64,000 bases of DNA from Streptococcus pantholopis. Lineage in GTDB: Bacteria > Bacillota > Bacilli > Lactobacillales > Streptococcaceae. Position numbers and translations under genes: made by a program. Of this stretch, positions 45,315 through 54,833 are shown one piece after another. The stretch covers positions 2,046,001 through 2,110,000 of the forward strand of contig NZ_CP014699.1 in the NCBI RefSeq assembly GCF_001642085.1, read 5' to 3'. Under the pieces are notes generated by a model, which had not been told where the DNA came from, made no database searches, and was given only the letters and a program-made list of their open reading frames with translations. Positions within the stretch are counted from its first letter, which is position 1, and each line of letters starts with the position of its first letter.

Positions 45315-46199
45315 ATGACAATCTATATTATTGCTAATCCTCATGCAGGCCGCCATCAGGCCAGATTAATTGTTGAGCGGATTAAGGAGCTGTCATCAGC
45401 GCAAGATATAAAAAGTTTTTATACACGCTATAAAGATGATGAGCGCAGACAGGTAAACACAATTCTTCAAGAGTTTCAGGAAAAAGACTTCCTTTTGATT
45501 ATTGGGGGAGATGGGACACTTTCAAAGGTGCTTTACTATTTGCCTGAGAATATCCCCTTTGCTTATTATCCAACTGGATCAGGAAATGATTTTGCGCGTG
45601 CCTTAGCTATACCATCTAATTTAAATTCTATACTTACCTTAATTCAAAGTAGAAGCGTCAAAGAGATGACAGTATTTGTATATGAAAAGGGTCTTTTGTT
45701 AAATAGTCTGGATGTCGGTTTTGCAGCCTGGATTATCCAAAAAGCTGAAGGATCAGCATTAAAAACAATTCTTAATAAATACCATTTAGGCAGATTAACT
45801 TACCTTGCTGTGGCAGCAAAATCACTATTCAGCAATCCTACAGCTGATATAACAGTTAAGAGCAAAGATGGCAGCATTAAGCATTATAATAAAAGTTTTT
45901 TCTTCTCGCTGGCTAACAACACTTACTTTGGCGGGGGAATTATGATTTGGCCGACTGCCAGTGTTTTTGACAAAAAATTGGATTTTATTTATGCTAGAGG
46001 TGAGACTTTTAGCCGACGTATCCGAATTTTGTTAGCGCTTATTTTGAAAAAACATCAAAAATCCCCTTATCTTCATCATGAAAAAATAGAAGAAGTGTCT
46101 TTAAAGATGCCAAAAGATACCTTGATTGAAATTGATGGCGAAATAGTCACTACCGAAAAAATAACTTTAAAAGCTCAAAAACGCTATATTTATTTATAA
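45315..46199 (+). CDS. Diacylglycerol/lipid kinase family protein
   Basis: 294 residues of the DAGK catalytic/YegS-DgkB family: IIANPHAGRHQ (5-15), nucleotide motif GGDGTLS (64-70) and AYYPTGSGNDFARAL. It probably phosphorylates a membrane lipid such as diacylglycerol, returning it to phosphatidic acid. There is no ribosome binding site in front of the ATG, and an extended -10 ends only 10 bases upstream, so the mRNA may be leaderless; read-through from dnaN is the alternative. Confidence 0.87.
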   Translation: MTIYIIANPHAGRHQARLIVERIKELSSAQDIKSFYTRYKDDERRQVNTILQEFQEKDFLLIIGGDGTLSKVLYYLPENIPFAYYPTGSGNDFARALAIPSNLNSILTLIQSRSVKEMTVFVYEKGLLLNSLDVGFAAWIIQKAEGSALKTILNKYHLGRLTYLAVAAKSLFSNPTADITVKSKDGSIKHYNKSFFFSLANNTYFGGGIMIWPTASVFDKKLDFIYARGETFSRRIRILLALILKKHQKSPYLHHEKIEEVSLKMPKDTLIEIDGEIVTTEKITLKAQKRYIYL

Positions 46200-46267
46200 A
46201 AGGTAAAGAGAGTTCTGTCTTTTGCCTTATTTTGACCTGAGTCAATCTTAATGAAGGAGTAAAATAA

Positions 46268-46474
46268 ATGTCTAGCTACGAAATTGGCAGTTTAGTTGAA
46301 ATGAAAAAGCCCCATGCCTGTACAGTGAAAGCAACTGGGAAAAAGGCAAATAAATGGGAAATCATACGAATCGGAGCCGATATAAAAATCAAATGCACTA
46401 ATTGTGAACATGTTGTTATGATGAGCCGGCATAATTTTGAGTATAAATTAAAGAAAGTTCTTTCGCAACCCTAA
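46268..46474 (+). CDS. DUF951 family small protein
   Basis: 68 residues, the usual size. Pattern: LVEMKKPHACTVKATGKK, then RIGADIKIKCTNCEHVVMM. Cys18, Cys43, Cys46 and His16 could form a zinc site. The function is unknown; the gene is nearly always upstream of ychF in Firmicutes. AAGGAG lies upstream of the ATG. Here the link to ychF is broken by an inserted regulator/membrane cluster (46606-48394). Confidence 0.9.
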   Translation: MSSYEIGSLVEMKKPHACTVKATGKKANKWEIIRIGADIKIKCTNCEHVVMMSRHNFEYKLKKVLSQP

Positions 46475-46605
46475 GAATGTTGATAAATTAACGTTTTTAC
46501 AATAATAGGCAACTGCTAGTAGCCTAAATTTTACTTGTCCTGCTTTATATTTGCTGGCAGATAGTCAATTTTTTTCCTAAAATATTGTTAAAAAAGGAGG
46601 GAAAA

Positions 46606-47001
46606 ATGTCATCATTTTCAAAACAGCTTAAAAAATATCGAACAGAGCGTTCTTTATCACAAGAAGAGCTGGCACATAAACTCTTTATATCACGGCAGGC
46701 AGTTTCAAAGTGGGAAAAAGGTGAGGCTAGACCTGATTTAGATAATGTTATTAAATTAGCAGAGATTTTCGATGTTAGTTTAGATGAGCTTATCTTAGGG
46801 AAAGAAGGTGACAGTCAGTCGATTCATGAAGTAGAATTCATCTATAATCCTAATACTGGCACTTATGACAAGCAAAAAAAGCGTAAAATAGAAAATTTTT
46901 ATGATTTTGCAGCTCGATTTTGGCCGCTGTTACTGATTATTTTTTGGGGAATGTCTTACTTTATCTATAAAATTATTGAATTGTTTATGGTGGGGGAATA
47001 G
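46606..47001 (+). CDS. XRE-family HTH regulator with C-terminal membrane helix
   Basis: About 131 residues. N-terminal helix-turn-helix (FSKQLKKYRTERSLSQEELAHKLFISRQAVSKWEKGEARP) and a C-terminal hydrophobic helix (WPLLLIIFWGMSYFIYKIIELF), so it is likely held at the membrane. ATG at 46606 with AAAGGAGGG 7 bases upstream; the TTG seven codons earlier is unlikely. The RDD-protein gene follows 2 bp later, so the two are an operon and perhaps a sensor-regulator pair. Confidence 0.85.
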   Translation: MSSFSKQLKKYRTERSLSQEELAHKLFISRQAVSKWEKGEARPDLDNVIKLAEIFDVSLDELILGKEGDSQSIHEVEFIYNPNTGTYDKQKKRKIENFYDFAARFWPLLLIIFWGMSYFIYKIIELFMVGE

Positions 47002-47003
47002 CT

Positions 47004-47552
47004 ATGGTAGCAGCAAATAATGATATCTCATTAAAATCCCGTATCAAAGAGCTGTTTGTTGACTATCTGCTGATTATTTCTTATCTTGTTATTTTACTTC
47101 TACTGTCGCTTAGTTTTTATGTCTTTATTTTCGGCAAAATTCCCTCCTTCACTTTGCTTCAGTCGCAGCTAATAGCTGGATTAACTTCTGTTGTACCAGT
47201 TGTCATAGGTTTTTCCTGGTTGGATTATTGTGGCGGTAGTTTCGGGAAAAGAAAGGCAGGACTCAGACTTTCCTATCAGAAGAAGACGTTTTTGGCTGCT
47301 TCAATTCGTAACATCATTAAATTTTTTCCTTGGCAGTTAGGGCATATGGGAACGATTGATGGCATTTATACAGATTATACCAGTTTATTTGGTCATATTT
47401 GCACTTCTGCTAGTTTGATTTTACTGTTTATTTTGCTATGGATGGGACTTTTTAGGAAGGATAAGCGTCATTTGGGAGATTTGTTAGCAGGAACTCAAGT
47501 TGTGAAAAAAGAGTCTGAGGCAAAAACCTCAAACTCTTACCTGTCCATTTAA
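47004..47552 (+). CDS. RDD-family membrane protein
   Basis: 182 residues, four hydrophobic segments. RDD pattern: an early R-x-K-E-L-F-V-D-Y segment (the R and D of the name), GGSFGKRKAGLRLSYQKK in the middle and a late RHLGDLLAGTQVV. The function of RDD proteins is mostly unknown; some are cation/proton antiporters. Translationally coupled to the upstream membrane-bound XRE regulator. Confidence 0.85.
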   Translation: MVAANNDISLKSRIKELFVDYLLIISYLVILLLLSLSFYVFIFGKIPSFTLLQSQLIAGLTSVVPVVIGFSWLDYCGGSFGKRKAGLRLSYQKKTFLAASIRNIIKFFPWQLGHMGTIDGIYTDYTSLFGHICTSASLILLFILLWMGLFRKDKRHLGDLLAGTQVVKKESEAKTSNSYLSI

Positions 47553-47554
47553 TT

Positions 47555-47743
47555 TCAGTGATTTTTTATTTTAAACCAAAAACGAATTTGATAAAATAAT
47601 ACAAATAAGGTGGAAATTAAAAATCCCAGCATAAAAATTTTTTCTTTCCAAGCAAAAAAAGCAATATAAATAAGAATAGCTAAGAGATAAAAAACAATTA
47701 AATAATGCTGTCTTTGGATTTGTTTATTAACATAGTCTGACAT
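47555..47743 (-). CDS. Small two-helix membrane protein, paralogue of an adjacent regulator's membrane domain
   Basis: About 62 residues with two membrane helices. The stretch HYLIVFYLLAILIYIAF...FMLGFLISTLFVLFYQIR aligns residue by residue with the C-terminal membrane domain of the XRE protein at 47945-48394 (HLLVIIYLLAVIAYIIV...FMVGLLVATVFMLFYELR). It is thus a free-standing copy of that domain without the DNA-binding part. The start at 47743 has AAGGAGGAG upstream. Divergent from the regulator. Confidence 0.7.
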   Translation of the reverse strand: MSDYVNKQIQRQHYLIVFYLLAILIYIAFFAWKEKIFMLGFLISTLFVLFYQIRFWFKIKNH

Positions 47744-47944
47744 CAGCAGCTCCTCCTTTTTATTTATTATAACTTTTGATATTTTGTCTGAAAAGAAATA
47801 TGGAATGGCAGTAAGGCTATTTAACGTAGCATAAGCTGACACAAGGAATGATTTATTTTAAAATAAAAGTAGGTTGACAGTCTTGTAAATATTTTGTCAA
47901 GGTTTATGTCATTCTTTATCTCTACAGCACAGAAAAGGAGAAAT

Positions 47945-48394
47945 ATGATGCAAAAAAGCAGAACAGCTGCCCCAGTTCACAGCTTAGGTGAAAAAATAAA
48001 AACTCAGCATAAATATCTAGGCTTATCTCAGGAAGAATTAGCAGAGAAACTTCATGTATCTCGTCAAGCAATAACAAAGTGGGAAAATAACAGAGGTATT
48101 CCAGAAATTGGGAATCTGATAGCTATCTGTGATTTTTTTAATTGGGAGTTGGATAGCCTTATTAAGGATAATCAGCTGGTCAAAGAAAAATTAATCGCAG
48201 ACAGTGCTTCAAAAAAGTGGCACTTACTTGTCATTATATATTTACTTGCTGTCATCGCTTATATTATAGTAATGACCTTTACAGCAAGACTATTCATGGT
48301 TGGTCTGTTGGTTGCGACAGTTTTTATGCTTTTTTATGAGTTAAGAATTTTCGTTAAAGAAAAAATTTATCAGCAGCAATTACCCAAAGATTAA
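47945..48394 (+). CDS. XRE-family HTH regulator with two-helix membrane domain
   Basis: About 149 residues: helix-turn-helix (IKTQHKYLGLSQEELAEKLHVSRQAITKWENNRGIPE, about 19-55), linker, then two membrane helices shared with the small protein at 47555-47743. AAAAGGAG stands 4 bases before the first of two consecutive ATGs (47945/47948); either could be used. Membrane-bound XRE regulators often respond to cell-envelope stress or peptides; the signal here is unknown. Confidence 0.82.
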   Translation: MMQKSRTAAPVHSLGEKIKTQHKYLGLSQEELAEKLHVSRQAITKWENNRGIPEIGNLIAICDFFNWELDSLIKDNQLVKEKLIADSASKKWHLLVIIYLLAVIAYIIVMTFTARLFMVGLLVATVFMLFYELRIFVKEKIYQQQLPKD

Positions 48395-48538
48395 TATGCG
48401 CTTGAGCACCATATAAAATTTTGCCAAGAAAAAATAATATCAGATTTAGCATATTGTTTACTAATCAAACCTTGTTTTAAACTGATGGCAAAGTTTTATA
48501 AATGTTTGGATAATTGTTAAGCTTTTTTCTTGAGTTTC

Positions 48539-48547
48539 TGTTATAAT
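48539..48547 (+). promoter_or_regulatory. ychF promoter (extended -10)
   Basis: TG-T-TATAAT with TATAAT at 48542-48547, about 38 bp before the ychF ATG. Confidence 0.6.
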
Positions 48548-48584
48548 AATCAGTGTTGAAATTTTGATAACGGAGAAATTTAAA

Positions 48585-49700
48585 ATGGCTTTAACAGCAG
48601 GTATTGTTGGTCTTCCCAATGTTGGTAAATCAACCTTATTTAATGCAATCACAAAGGCAGGGGCAGAGGCTGCCAACTATCCTTTTGCAACGATTGATCC
48701 AAATGTCGGAACAGTAGAAGTACCGGATGAACGGCTGCAGCGACTGACAGATTTAATTAGACCCAAAAAAACGATTCCGACAACATTTGAATTTACGGAT
48801 ATTGCAGGTATTGTCAAAGGTGCTTCAAAAGGTGAAGGTCTCGGTAATAAATTTCTTGCCAACATACGTGAAGTTGATGCTATTATTCATGTAGTGCGGG
48901 CATTTGATGATGAGAATGTGATGCGGGAACAAGGACGCGAATCTGATTTTGTTGATCCAGTAGCCGATATTGAAACCATAAACCTTGAATTGATTTTAGC
49001 TGATTTAGAGTCAGTAAATAAACGTTACACACGTGTTGAGAAGATAGCTCGTACACAAAAAGATAAGGACTCTGTCGCAGAATTAGCCGTTCTTCAAAAA
49101 CTAAAACCTGTTCTTGAAGACGGAAAATCAGCTCGCTCAATAGAATTCACAGATGATGAACAAAAAATTGTCAAACAGCTGTTTTTATTAACAACAAAAC
49201 CGGTTCTCTATGTAGCAAATGTTGATGAAGATAAGGTAGCTGATCCAGACAAACTTACATATGTGCAGGATATTCGAACATTTGCAGCAAGTGAAAATGC
49301 TGAAGTTGTTGTGATATCAGCGCGTGCTGAGGAGGAAATTTCAGAACTGGACGATGAAGATAAATTACTTTTTCTCGAAGATTTAGGCTTGCATGAATCC
49401 GGTATTGATAAATTAACACGTGCTGCCTATCATTTATTAGGTCTGGCCACTTATTTTACAGCTGGTGAAAAAGAGGTACACGCTTGGACTTTCAAAAGAG
49501 GGATAAAAGCTCCGCAAGCTGCAGGGATTATCCACTCAGATTTTGAAAAAGGGTTTATCCGCGCTGTAACGATGTCTTATGATGATTTGCTTAAGTATGG
49601 CAGCGAAAAAGCTGTTAGAGAAGCAGGACGCCTGCGTGAAGAAGGCAAAGATTATATTGTTCAAGACGGTGATATTATGGAGTTTCGCTTTAATGTATAG
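48585..49700 (+). CDS. ychF: Redox-regulated ATPase YchF (OLA1 family)
   Basis: 371 residues. P-loop [15 protein letters not shown] near the N-terminus, the coiled-coil insertion ([20 protein letters not shown]...) and the C-terminal TGS domain ([19 protein letters not shown]). Although of the GTPase fold it binds ATP; it associates with ribosomes and affects oxidative-stress responses. The start at 48585 (M-A-L-T-A-G-I) has CGGAG upstream. Usually paired with pth, as here. Confidence 0.97.
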   Translation: MALTAGIVGLPNVGKSTLFNAITKAGAEAANYPFATIDPNVGTVEVPDERLQRLTDLIRPKKTIPTTFEFTDIAGIVKGASKGEGLGNKFLANIREVDAIIHVVRAFDDENVMREQGRESDFVDPVADIETINLELILADLESVNKRYTRVEKIARTQKDKDSVAELAVLQKLKPVLEDGKSARSIEFTDDEQKIVKQLFLLTTKPVLYVANVDEDKVADPDKLTYVQDIRTFAASENAEVVVISARAEEEISELDDEDKLLFLEDLGLHESGIDKLTRAAYHLLGLATYFTAGEKEVHAWTFKRGIKAPQAAGIIHSDFEKGFIRAVTMSYDDLLKYGSEKAVREAGRLREEGKDYIVQDGDIMEFRFNV

Positions 49701-49786
49701 TGATATATATATGCACTATGCTGACTTAATTGACAGTTTTGAAACCTGAATAATGTATAACGGTCTTGTTTGAGCAGAAATTAAAA

Positions 49787-49819
49787 AGAGTTGAGACAGG
49801 CTGTCCCAGCTCTATTTTT
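49787..49819 (+). terminator. Terminator after ychF
   Basis: AGAG-TG-GACAG (from 49787) pairs with CTGTC-CA-CTCT (to 49813) with two mismatches, then ATTTTT. Confidence 0.6.
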
Positions 49820-49836
49820 GGCGGAAAGGAAAATGA

Positions 49837-50406
49837 ATGGTAAAAATGATTGCTGGATTAGGTAATCCAGGTTCAAAATATAAAGACACACGTCATAATA
49901 TTGGCTTTATGGCCATTGACAAAATTGTAAAAGAACTTGACACAACCTTTACAGAAGATAAAACGTTTAAAGCTGAAATTGGTTCTGCGTTTCTTAAGGG
50001 TGAGAAAATTTATTTTGTGAAACCAACTACTTTTATGAATAATAGCGGTATTGCTATTAGGGCTTTGCTGACTTACTATAATATTTCATTGAGAGATTTT
50101 ATTGTTATCTATGATGATTTAGATATGAAAACAGGTAAAGTCCGTTTCCGCCAAAAAGGATCTGCCGGTGGTCACAATGGAATAAAATCCCTTATTGCTC
50201 AGTTAAAGACACAAGAATTTAATCGTATTAAAATTGGTATTGGGCGGCCTAAAGACAGCAGAACTGTTATTGATTATGTACTCAGTAAATTTACTGAAGA
50301 AGAGCTTGATACAATCCATACTGCACTTAATAAAGTTGACAAGGCTGTCAAGTTTTATTTACAAGATGATGATTTTGAAAAAGTTGTGCATCGATTTAAT
50401 GGGTAA
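49837..50406 (+). CDS. pth: Peptidyl-tRNA hydrolase
   Basis: 189 residues. With the start at 49837 the active-site residues fall at the family's standard numbers: N10 (GLGNPG), H20 (DTRHNIGF), D93 (IYDDLD) and N114 (GGHNGIKS), which supports this start. It releases peptides from tRNAs that drop off the ribosome. The mfd start lies 3 bp after its stop. Confidence 0.98.
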   Translation: MVKMIAGLGNPGSKYKDTRHNIGFMAIDKIVKELDTTFTEDKTFKAEIGSAFLKGEKIYFVKPTTFMNNSGIAIRALLTYYNISLRDFIVIYDDLDMKTGKVRFRQKGSAGGHNGIKSLIAQLKTQEFNRIKIGIGRPKDSRTVIDYVLSKFTEEELDTIHTALNKVDKAVKFYLQDDDFEKVVHRFNG

Positions 50407-50409
50407 GTT

Positions 50410-53400
50410 ATGAATATAGTAGATTTATTTAGCCAAAATAAAAAAATTCAAAGCTGGCATGCAGGTATATTGACTGCAAAACGCCAGCTTCTTATGGGAC
50501 TCTCTGGCTCAAGCAAGGCTGCTGTTATTGCATCTGCTTACCATAGTGCAGCTGATAAATTGGTTGTTGTCACTTCAACTCAAAATGAAGCTGAAAAACT
50601 GGCTAATGATTTGGGCAGTTTGATTAGCGGAGAAAATGTTTATTCATTTTTTGCTGACGACGCAGCTGCAGCAGAATTTGTTTTTGCCTCATTTGATAGG
50701 GCTGTTTCCCGATTGGCGGCTCTTCATTTTTTAAGTTCTGAAAACGAAAAAGGAATCTTAATTACTAATACAGCTGGAATGCGTATTCTTTTACCAAGTC
50801 CTAAAACCTATCAAGAAAGCTATTTATCCTTTGAAGTAGGAAAAGAGTACAGGCTTGACAAAATTGTAAAGAAATTATCGAATATCGGCTATAAAAAAGT
50901 AAAACAAGTATCTCATTCAGGAGAATTCAGTCAACGAGGAGCTATTTTAGATATATACGATATTAATGCAAGTCTGCCTTATCGATTTGAATTTTTTGGA
51001 GACGAAATTGACAGTATCCGACAATTTGATAGTGAGACTCAAAAATCTTTAAATCGTATAAAAAAAGTAATTGTCTCACCTGCAGATGATGTTATACTAT
51101 CCGATCAAGACTTTGACAGATTTACTTCTGTTTTAAAAGAACAAATGGCAGTTGTAAAAGATGAAATTTTGCATTCCTATTTGAATGAATTGCTGTATGC
51201 CAGTCAAAGCTATTTTAGACATAAGGATATTCGTAAGTTTTTGAATCTTGTTTACGAAAATGAATGGACTTTACTAGATTATATCCCCAAAGGAACACCA
51301 TTAATTTTTGATGATTTTCAAAAAATAACAGATTTTAATAATCGATTTGATACGGAAGTTGCTGGTATCTTGACAGATGATTTACAAAGCAGTAAAGCAT
51401 TGTCAACTTCAAATTACTTTTCTGATGTTTACAAAAAGTTACAAAGTTATCAACCAGCCAGCTTTTTTTCAAATTTTCATAAAGGTTTGGGACGAATAAA
51501 ATTTGATGAAAGTTATCAATTTACACAGTACGCAATGCAGGATTTTTTCAATCAATTTTCTATATTAATTGATGAGATAAAACGTTATCAGAAAACACAA
51601 AATACAGTTTTGATACAAGCAAGTTCACAGCACAGTCTGGAACGTTTGCAGGAATCATTGAAAGAGTACGATTTTGACGTTCCTGTAAGCACAATAGATG
51701 ATATTCAAAGCAAAAAAGTTCAAATGATTGTGGGGGATTTATCAAACGGATTTTATTTTGCTGATGAAAAACTTGTTTTAATCACAGAACATGAGATTTA
51801 CCATAAGCGATCGAAAGGGAGAGTGCGACGTTCACAGCATATTACCAATGCTGAGCGTTTAAAAGATTATAACGAGTTAGTCAAGGGAGATTATATTGTT
51901 CATAATGTTCATGGAATCGGGCGTTTCTTAGGAATTGAAACGATTGAAGTAGGAGGCGTTCATCGTGATTACATAACCATTCAATATCAGAATTCAGATC
52001 GCGTCTCTATTCCTGTTGAGCAAATTGAAACACTGTCTAAATATTTATCAGCTGACGGCAAAGAACCCAAAATCAACAAGCTCAATGATGGACGCTTTCA
52101 AAGAACTAAACAAAAAGTCACACAGCAGGTTGAAAATATTGCTGACAGTCTTATAAGCCTGTATGCTGAACGCAGTCAGTTAGAGGGATTTCCTTTCTCG
52201 CCTGATGATGATTTACAACGCGCATTTGATGGCGATTTTGCTTATGTTGAAACAGAAGATCAGTTGCGTTCTATCAAAGAAGTAAAAGCAGATATGGAAA
52301 AAGCCAAGCCTATGGACCGTCTTTTAGTAGGAGACGTCGGATTTGGCAAAACAGAAGTTGCTATGCGAGCTGCTTTTAAAGCTGTTAATAATCATAAACA
52401 AGTCGCTGTTCTCGTTCCAACTACTGTTCTTGCCCAGCAGCATTACAGCAATTTTAGAGAACGTTTTGAAAATTACCCGATTAATGTTGATGTTCTTAGC
52501 CGTTTCAGAAGTAAAAAAGAGCAGCAAAATACACTTGAACAATTAAAAAAAGGGCAAATTGATATTATTATCGGGACACATCGTTTATTATCAAAAGATG
52601 TTGCCTTTGCAGACTTAGGCTTGATTGTCATTGATGAAGAGCAGCGCTTTGGAGTAAAGCACAAAGAAAGACTCAAGGCATTGAAAACCAAAGTTGATGT
52701 CCTGACTTTAACAGCTACCCCGATTCCGCGAACACTTCATATGTCGATGCTGGGAATTCGTGATTTGTCTGTTATTGAAACTCCGCCCACCAATCGTTAT
52801 CCTGTACAAACTTATGTTTTGGAAAATAATCCAGATATAATCCGTGAAGCCATTATTCGAGAAATAGAAAGAGAAGGCCAGATTTTTTATATTTACAATA
52901 AAGTTGACACAATTGACAAAAAAGTTTACGAACTGCAGCAGTTGGTTCCAGAAGCCAGTATTGGATTTGTACATGGTCAAATGAGTGAAATTCAGTTGGA
53001 AAATACGCTCATCGATTTTATTAATGGCGATTACGATGTATTGGTTGCTACAACAATTATCGAAACTGGAATTGATATCTCTAATGTCAACACATTATTT
53101 ATTGAAGATGCTGACCGGATGGGATTGTCAACCCTATATCAACTTCGAGGGCGAGTGGGACGTTCCAACAGGATTGCTTATGCTTACTTGATGTATCATC
53201 CGACTAAGATTTTATCAGAGGTTTCTGAAAAACGTTTAGATGCAGTCAAAGGCTTCACAGAATTAGGATCAGGTTTTAAAATTGCTATGCGTGACTTGGC
53301 TATTCGCGGAGCAGGAAACATTCTAGGATCCTCGCAAAGCGGCTTTATTGATTCTGTTGGCTATGAAATGTACACACAGCTTTTAGAAGAAGCTCTTGCT

Positions 53401-53904
53401 GTTAAACAAGGAAAGTCTAAAATAAGACAGAAGGGCAACGCCGAAATCAATTTGCAAATTGATGCCTATCTTCCAACAGAGTATATAGAAGATGAGCGGC
53501 AGAAAATAGAAATATACAAGCGTATTCGACAGATTGAAAATCGTCAGGACTATGAAAATTTACAAGATGAACTAATTGACCGTTTCGGAGATTATCCGGA
53601 TCAGGTAGCTTATTTACTTGAAATTGGCTTACTTAAAGCTTATATGGATTTTGCTTTTGCGGAATTTGTTGAACGTAAGCAAGATAGCATAAAAATAAGG
53701 TTTGAAAAAACTTCCTTGAAATTTTACTTGACACAAGACTATTTTGAAGCTCTGGCAAAAACTGATCTAAAAGCAAGCATCGGTGAATATGATGGGAAGA
53801 TAGAAATTATTTTTAATGTAAAAAACAAAAAAAATTATGAGATTTTGGAAGAACTGATGAAATTTGGTCAAGCACTGAGCACAATTAAGGACAGAAAAAA
53901 CTGA
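50410..53904 (+). CDS. mfd: Transcription-repair coupling factor Mfd
   Basis: 1164 residues, full length. Order: UvrB-like N-terminal module, RNA-polymerase interaction domain (around GDYIVHNVHGIGRFLGIETIEVGG), superfamily 2 translocase with motif I LLVGDVGFGKTEVAMR, motif II DEEQRFGVKHKERLK, motif III TATPIPRTLHMS and motif VI QLRGRVGRS, then the C-terminal TRCF domain. It removes stalled RNA polymerase at lesions and recruits UvrA. Operon with pth. Confidence 0.98.
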   Translation: MNIVDLFSQNKKIQSWHAGILTAKRQLLMGLSGSSKAAVIASAYHSAADKLVVVTSTQNEAEKLANDLGSLISGENVYSFFADDAAAAEFVFASFDRAVSRLAALHFLSSENEKGILITNTAGMRILLPSPKTYQESYLSFEVGKEYRLDKIVKKLSNIGYKKVKQVSHSGEFSQRGAILDIYDINASLPYRFEFFGDEIDSIRQFDSETQKSLNRIKKVIVSPADDVILSDQDFDRFTSVLKEQMAVVKDEILHSYLNELLYASQSYFRHKDIRKFLNLVYENEWTLLDYIPKGTPLIFDDFQKITDFNNRFDTEVAGILTDDLQSSKALSTSNYFSDVYKKLQSYQPASFFSNFHKGLGRIKFDESYQFTQYAMQDFFNQFSILIDEIKRYQKTQNTVLIQASSQHSLERLQESLKEYDFDVPVSTIDDIQSKKVQMIVGDLSNGFYFADEKLVLITEHEIYHKRSKGRVRRSQHITNAERLKDYNELVKGDYIVHNVHGIGRFLGIETIEVGGVHRDYITIQYQNSDRVSIPVEQIETLSKYLSADGKEPKINKLNDGRFQRTKQKVTQQVENIADSLISLYAERSQLEGFPFSPDDDLQRAFDGDFAYVETEDQLRSIKEVKADMEKAKPMDRLLVGDVGFGKTEVAMRAAFKAVNNHKQVAVLVPTTVLAQQHYSNFRERFENYPINVDVLSRFRSKKEQQNTLEQLKKGQIDIIIGTHRLLSKDVAFADLGLIVIDEEQRFGVKHKERLKALKTKVDVLTLTATPIPRTLHMSMLGIRDLSVIETPPTNRYPVQTYVLENNPDIIREAIIREIEREGQIFYIYNKVDTIDKKVYELQQLVPEASIGFVHGQMSEIQLENTLIDFINGDYDVLVATTIIETGIDISNVNTLFIEDADRMGLSTLYQLRGRVGRSNRIAYAYLMYHPTKILSEVSEKRLDAVKGFTELGSGFKIAMRDLAIRGAGNILGSSQSGFIDSVGYEMYTQLLEEALAVKQGKSKIRQKGNAEINLQIDAYLPTEYIEDERQKIEIYKRIRQIENRQDYENLQDELIDRFGDYPDQVAYLLEIGLLKAYMDFAFAEFVERKQDSIKIRFEKTSLKFYLTQDYFEALAKTDLKASIGEYDGKIEIIFNVKNKKNYEILEELMKFGQALSTIKDRKN

Positions 53905-54065
53905 GTTTTAAAAAATACAGAAATGCTCTAATTTTTAAATCAGATATGAAACGATTAAACAAGCAGTTCTTAAAAATTTTTTCTTAGCCGCTTGGTAACT
54001 GCAGTCTTTTTCTGTTAATTAAACAAGAAAAATGATAAAATAAATGGATAATGGGGGGAGACCAA

Positions 54066-54338
54066 ATGCGACTTGACAAATTTTTAAAAGTATCACGTAT
54101 TATCAAGCGCCGTCCTGTAGCTAAAGAGGTAGCTGATAAAGGCCGTATTAAAGTTAATGGTATTTTGGCTAAGAGTTCAACGGATTTAAAAATTAATGAT
54201 GAAATAGAAGTCCGTTTCGGTCATAAATTATTGACGGTGCGTGTTTTAGAAATGAAAGACAGTACAAAAAAAGAAGATGCAGCTAAAATGTATGAAATAA
54301 TAAGTGAGACAAGGATCGAAACAAATGAAGAAACCTAA
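54066..54338 (+). CDS. rqcP: S4-domain ribosome-quality-control protein RqcP (YabO)
   Basis: About 90 residues, one S4 domain: [20 protein letters not shown], then [26 protein letters not shown]. RqcP works with RqcH to add alanine tails to stalled nascent chains on 50S subunits. The start at 54066 has GGGGGGAG 5 bases upstream. Its end overlaps the divIC start by 14 bp, the usual yabO-divIC pairing. Confidence 0.93.
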   Translation: MRLDKFLKVSRIIKRRPVAKEVADKGRIKVNGILAKSSTDLKINDEIEVRFGHKLLTVRVLEMKDSTKKEDAAKMYEIISETRIETNEET

Positions 54339-54696
54339 TGTTGTCCAACTTAACAATCAGTATATTAACGATGAAAATTTAAGAAAGCGTTATGAAGAAG
54401 AAGAAACACGCCGCCGTAACCGCTTTATGGGATGGATTTTAATTTTTATTATGCTGCTTTTTATTTTACCGACCTACAATCTTGTAAAAAGTTATATGAC
54501 CTTGCAAGAACGTAAGGAACAAGTTGTAAAATTGGAAAAAGAGTATGATGAGCTAGCGGAAGAAACGGAAGCAGAAAAGCTTTTAGCTGAGCGTTTGAAA
54601 GATAATGATTATGTTGAAAAGTATGCACGCGCCAAATATTATCTTTCCCGTGAAGGAGAAATTATTTATCCGGTGCCAAGTCTACTGCCAAAATAA
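54325..54696 (+). CDS. divIC: Cell-division protein DivIC (FtsB-like)
   Basis: About 123 residues: short cytoplasmic N-terminus, one membrane helix ([18 protein letters not shown]), then an extracellular coiled coil ([25 protein letters not shown]) and a C-terminal [17 protein letters not shown] motif. It forms the FtsL-DivIC-DivIB division complex. The ATG at 54325 follows AAGGA; the GTG at 54304 is not needed. Confidence 0.93.
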   Translation: MKKPNVVQLNNQYINDENLRKRYEEEETRRRNRFMGWILIFIMLLFILPTYNLVKSYMTLQERKEQVVKLEKEYDELAEETEAEKLLAERLKDNDYVEKYARAKYYLSREGEIIYPVPSLLPK

Positions 54697-54701
54697 AGAA
54701 T

Positions 54702-54833
54702 ATGGAAGATTTAATTGGAACTATTGAAAAATTTTTAGCCTATTCTGATGAGAAATTAGAAGAATTGGCGATAAAAAATCAACAACTGAGAGAAGACAGT
54801 CTGTCAAAATCTGTTGAAAGGAGGAGTCGATGA
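54702..54833 (+). CDS. 43-codon gene between divIC and the beta-lactamase-fold gene
   Basis: A 43-residue acidic helical peptide beginning MEDLIGTIEKFLAYSDEKLE and ending basic. It starts 5 bp after the divIC stop, and its stop overlaps the next start by 4 bp, so it is embedded in translational coupling. A similarly placed, similar small ORF (the SP_0009 type) occurs in S. pneumoniae. It has a weak ribosome binding site of its own. Function unknown. Confidence 0.7.
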   Translation: MEDLIGTIEKFLAYSDEKLEELAIKNQQLREDSLSKSVERRSR

